Below, one piece after another: positions 62,973 through 64,000 of a stretch of DNA of 64,000 nucleotides; the stretch's first letter is position 1; every line of letters begins with the position of its first letter. Position numbers and translations under genes: made by a program. The stretch lies in contig CANFHU010000013.1 in assembly GCA_947446925.1 (NCBI GenBank), positions 1-64,000 on the forward strand. Direction: 5' to 3'. The stretch is from Flavobacteriia bacterium (GTDB lineage Bacteria > Bacteroidota > Bacteroidia > Flavobacteriales_D > Crocinitomicaceae). The notes below the pieces were generated by a model that saw only the letters and a list, made by a program, of their open reading frames with translations, was not told where the DNA came from and ran no database searches.

Positions 62973-64000
62973 TCAATAAAAAATCCCTTTGTGTGAAGCT
63001 ATTCGAAGCATAAAAACTACTTTTTCTATTCCTTTAGCTCCTCCAATATTCGCAAGGTATTGAATACAAGGTTGAAAATTAAAATAGTTAGATACAAAAT
63101 TATAATTCAATTCCAGTGCTTTTTCTGTTAATGAAAATTGATCAACTTTTACAATACCATTACTGTAAAAAGGTGTAGCTAATGCAAGTGAAATTACATC
63201 TGCATTTCTTTTTGGAAATAAACCAGTATACGATAAACCTCCGCCAGCATAGTAATTAAAGATATTGTAATCTCCGGGAGCCCAACCTAAATCAATAAAT
63301 GCATAGAGTCCTTGGGAGGAATCATTTACTTCTGCTTTAATTAATTTATCGGCAATGAAATACGCACCAAAATTAAAATGATTGCTTATAGTATCCGCTT
63401 TATTCGTATAGTTTCTGAAATGCATGGATTTTGAGCCTGTATGCCCCCAAACACCGAATTTACATTCGGATAGTAGTATGCCATTTTTGAAGTTACTTCT
63501 ACTAATTTCGGATATCATAAATAGACCACCATCCTTAAATGTCTCTACATATTTTGTAGAATGTGGATTTGTCAATTGATTACCCCCAACCCCTTGAGCA
63601 ACTGCAGCTCTGAACGCAACATTCTCGTTAATATCGTGTTCATAACGCATTGTAAGATTGGTAAATGGAAACGTAGAAAACGATGGGACGTTGTAGGATA
63701 ATGTTGGTTGTATTCCAAAGGAGGAATTAATAAAATTTAAACCAATATTAGAAAATGCAAAATCAAAATTCAAATCGTATTGCCCTACTAATAAACGTGA
63801 ATTTTTAAAAAAATGTTGGTAATATAGACTGTAAATAAACGTTCTGTAATTTAACTGCCCTTTTCCTATATGAATGTGATTATTCGTATCTGGAAATGAT
63901 TCAGCATTATCAAACATCTGATCATCCCCAACGAAATCTGTAGTAGGATTATCTCCAAAAGTATTTAATATATAGGTAGAAAACATACCGTTTTTCCACC
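62973..64000 (-). CDS. OprB-like outer-membrane porin (partial)
   Basis: The 3' part of a gene whose start lies beyond the window; at least 337 residues are visible from 63986 in an open frame. Strand-rich, with features of carbohydrate-selective (OprB-type) porins: NSRLLVGQYDLNFDFAFSNI, FTNLTMRYEHDINENVAFRA, LYAFIDLGWAPGDYNIFNYY, and an aromatic C-terminus (GIFY). It lies 91 bases upstream of the MCP gene on the same strand; shared transcription is possible but not shown. Confidence 0.72.
   Translation of the reverse strand, partial: WKNGMFSTYILNTFGDNPTTDFVGDDQMFDNAESFPDTNNHIHIGKGQLNYRTFIYSLYYQHFFKNSRLLVGQYDLNFDFAFSNIGLNFINSSFGIQPTLSYNVPSFSTFPFTNLTMRYEHDINENVAFRAAVAQGVGGNQLTNPHSTKYVETFKDGGLFMISEISRSNFKNGILLSECKFGVWGHTGSKSMHFRNYTNKADTISNHFNFGAYFIADKLIKAEVNDSSQGLYAFIDLGWAPGDYNIFNYYAGGGLSYTGLFPKRNADVISLALATPFYSNGIVKVDQFSLTEKALELNYNFVSNYFNFQPCIQYLANIGGAKGIEKVVFMLRIASHKGIFY

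Overview
The window is an AT-rich, densely coded piece of a Bacteroidota chromosome, most likely from order Flavobacteriales. Support comes from gene content: a PorP/SprF protein, proteins with type IX secretion (T9SS) sorting domains, a LETM1-related pair, PorE-like OmpA proteins and a long-form LspA. Several intergenic regions also carry the Bacteroidota promoter pattern TTG-N19/20-TAnnTTTG. I cannot name the genus from the sequence alone.

Layout. 1-529 is non-coding repeat sequence. 530-7600 (minus strand) holds topB, folA, thyA, a bifunctional-nuclease gene, etfAB and an alpha/beta hydrolase. 7633-10238 holds methionine salvage genes mtnA, mtnC and mtnD. 10685-10758 is a CAU-anticodon tRNA. 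10970-13107 encodes a collagen-like/FISUMP surface protein and a T9SS-sorted protein, divergent from a small XRE regulator. 13612-15827 has a lipoprotein, a DMT transporter and a DUF3108 protein. 15965-21422 is a tripartite RND efflux operon. 21802-24613 has an ALDH7-type dehydrogenase, a toxin-antitoxin pair and a DUF3109 protein. 24653-29631 is a minus-strand run: DksA-like protein, lspA, two LETM1-related paralogues, a secreted protein and a HAD phosphatase. 29848-31552 has a lipoprotein and a beta-barrel gene sharing duplicated flanks. 31718-38107 (plus strand) has two DUF7793-like proteins with a two-component pair, then queE, a PorE-like protein and a UbiA prenyltransferase. 38110-53637 is cell-surface territory: two secreted proteins, then an ABC transporter, a 2215-residue PKD-rich T9SS protein, PorP/SprF and an OmpA protein in one operon.

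53779-62881 is the most interesting part: ten tightly packed minus-strand genes that read, in transcription order, MCP, CheR, a kinase-like ATPase whose phospho-acceptor His is replaced by Asn, CheD, CheB, CheY, CheC, a REC-SpoIIE phosphatase, a SiaB-like kinase and SiaC. There is no CheA, CheW or diguanylate cyclase in the window. I read it as a chemosensory module joined to a Sia-type phosphorylation switch; the link is inferred from operon structure and domain content. The window ends inside a porin-like gene.

Intergenic DNA is rich in repeats: an 8-nt tandem array, two copies of a 230-275 bp dispersed element, a 20-nt tandem repeat that has run into the end of mtnC, a 40-bp perfect palindrome of related sequence, and a G-rich minisatellite.
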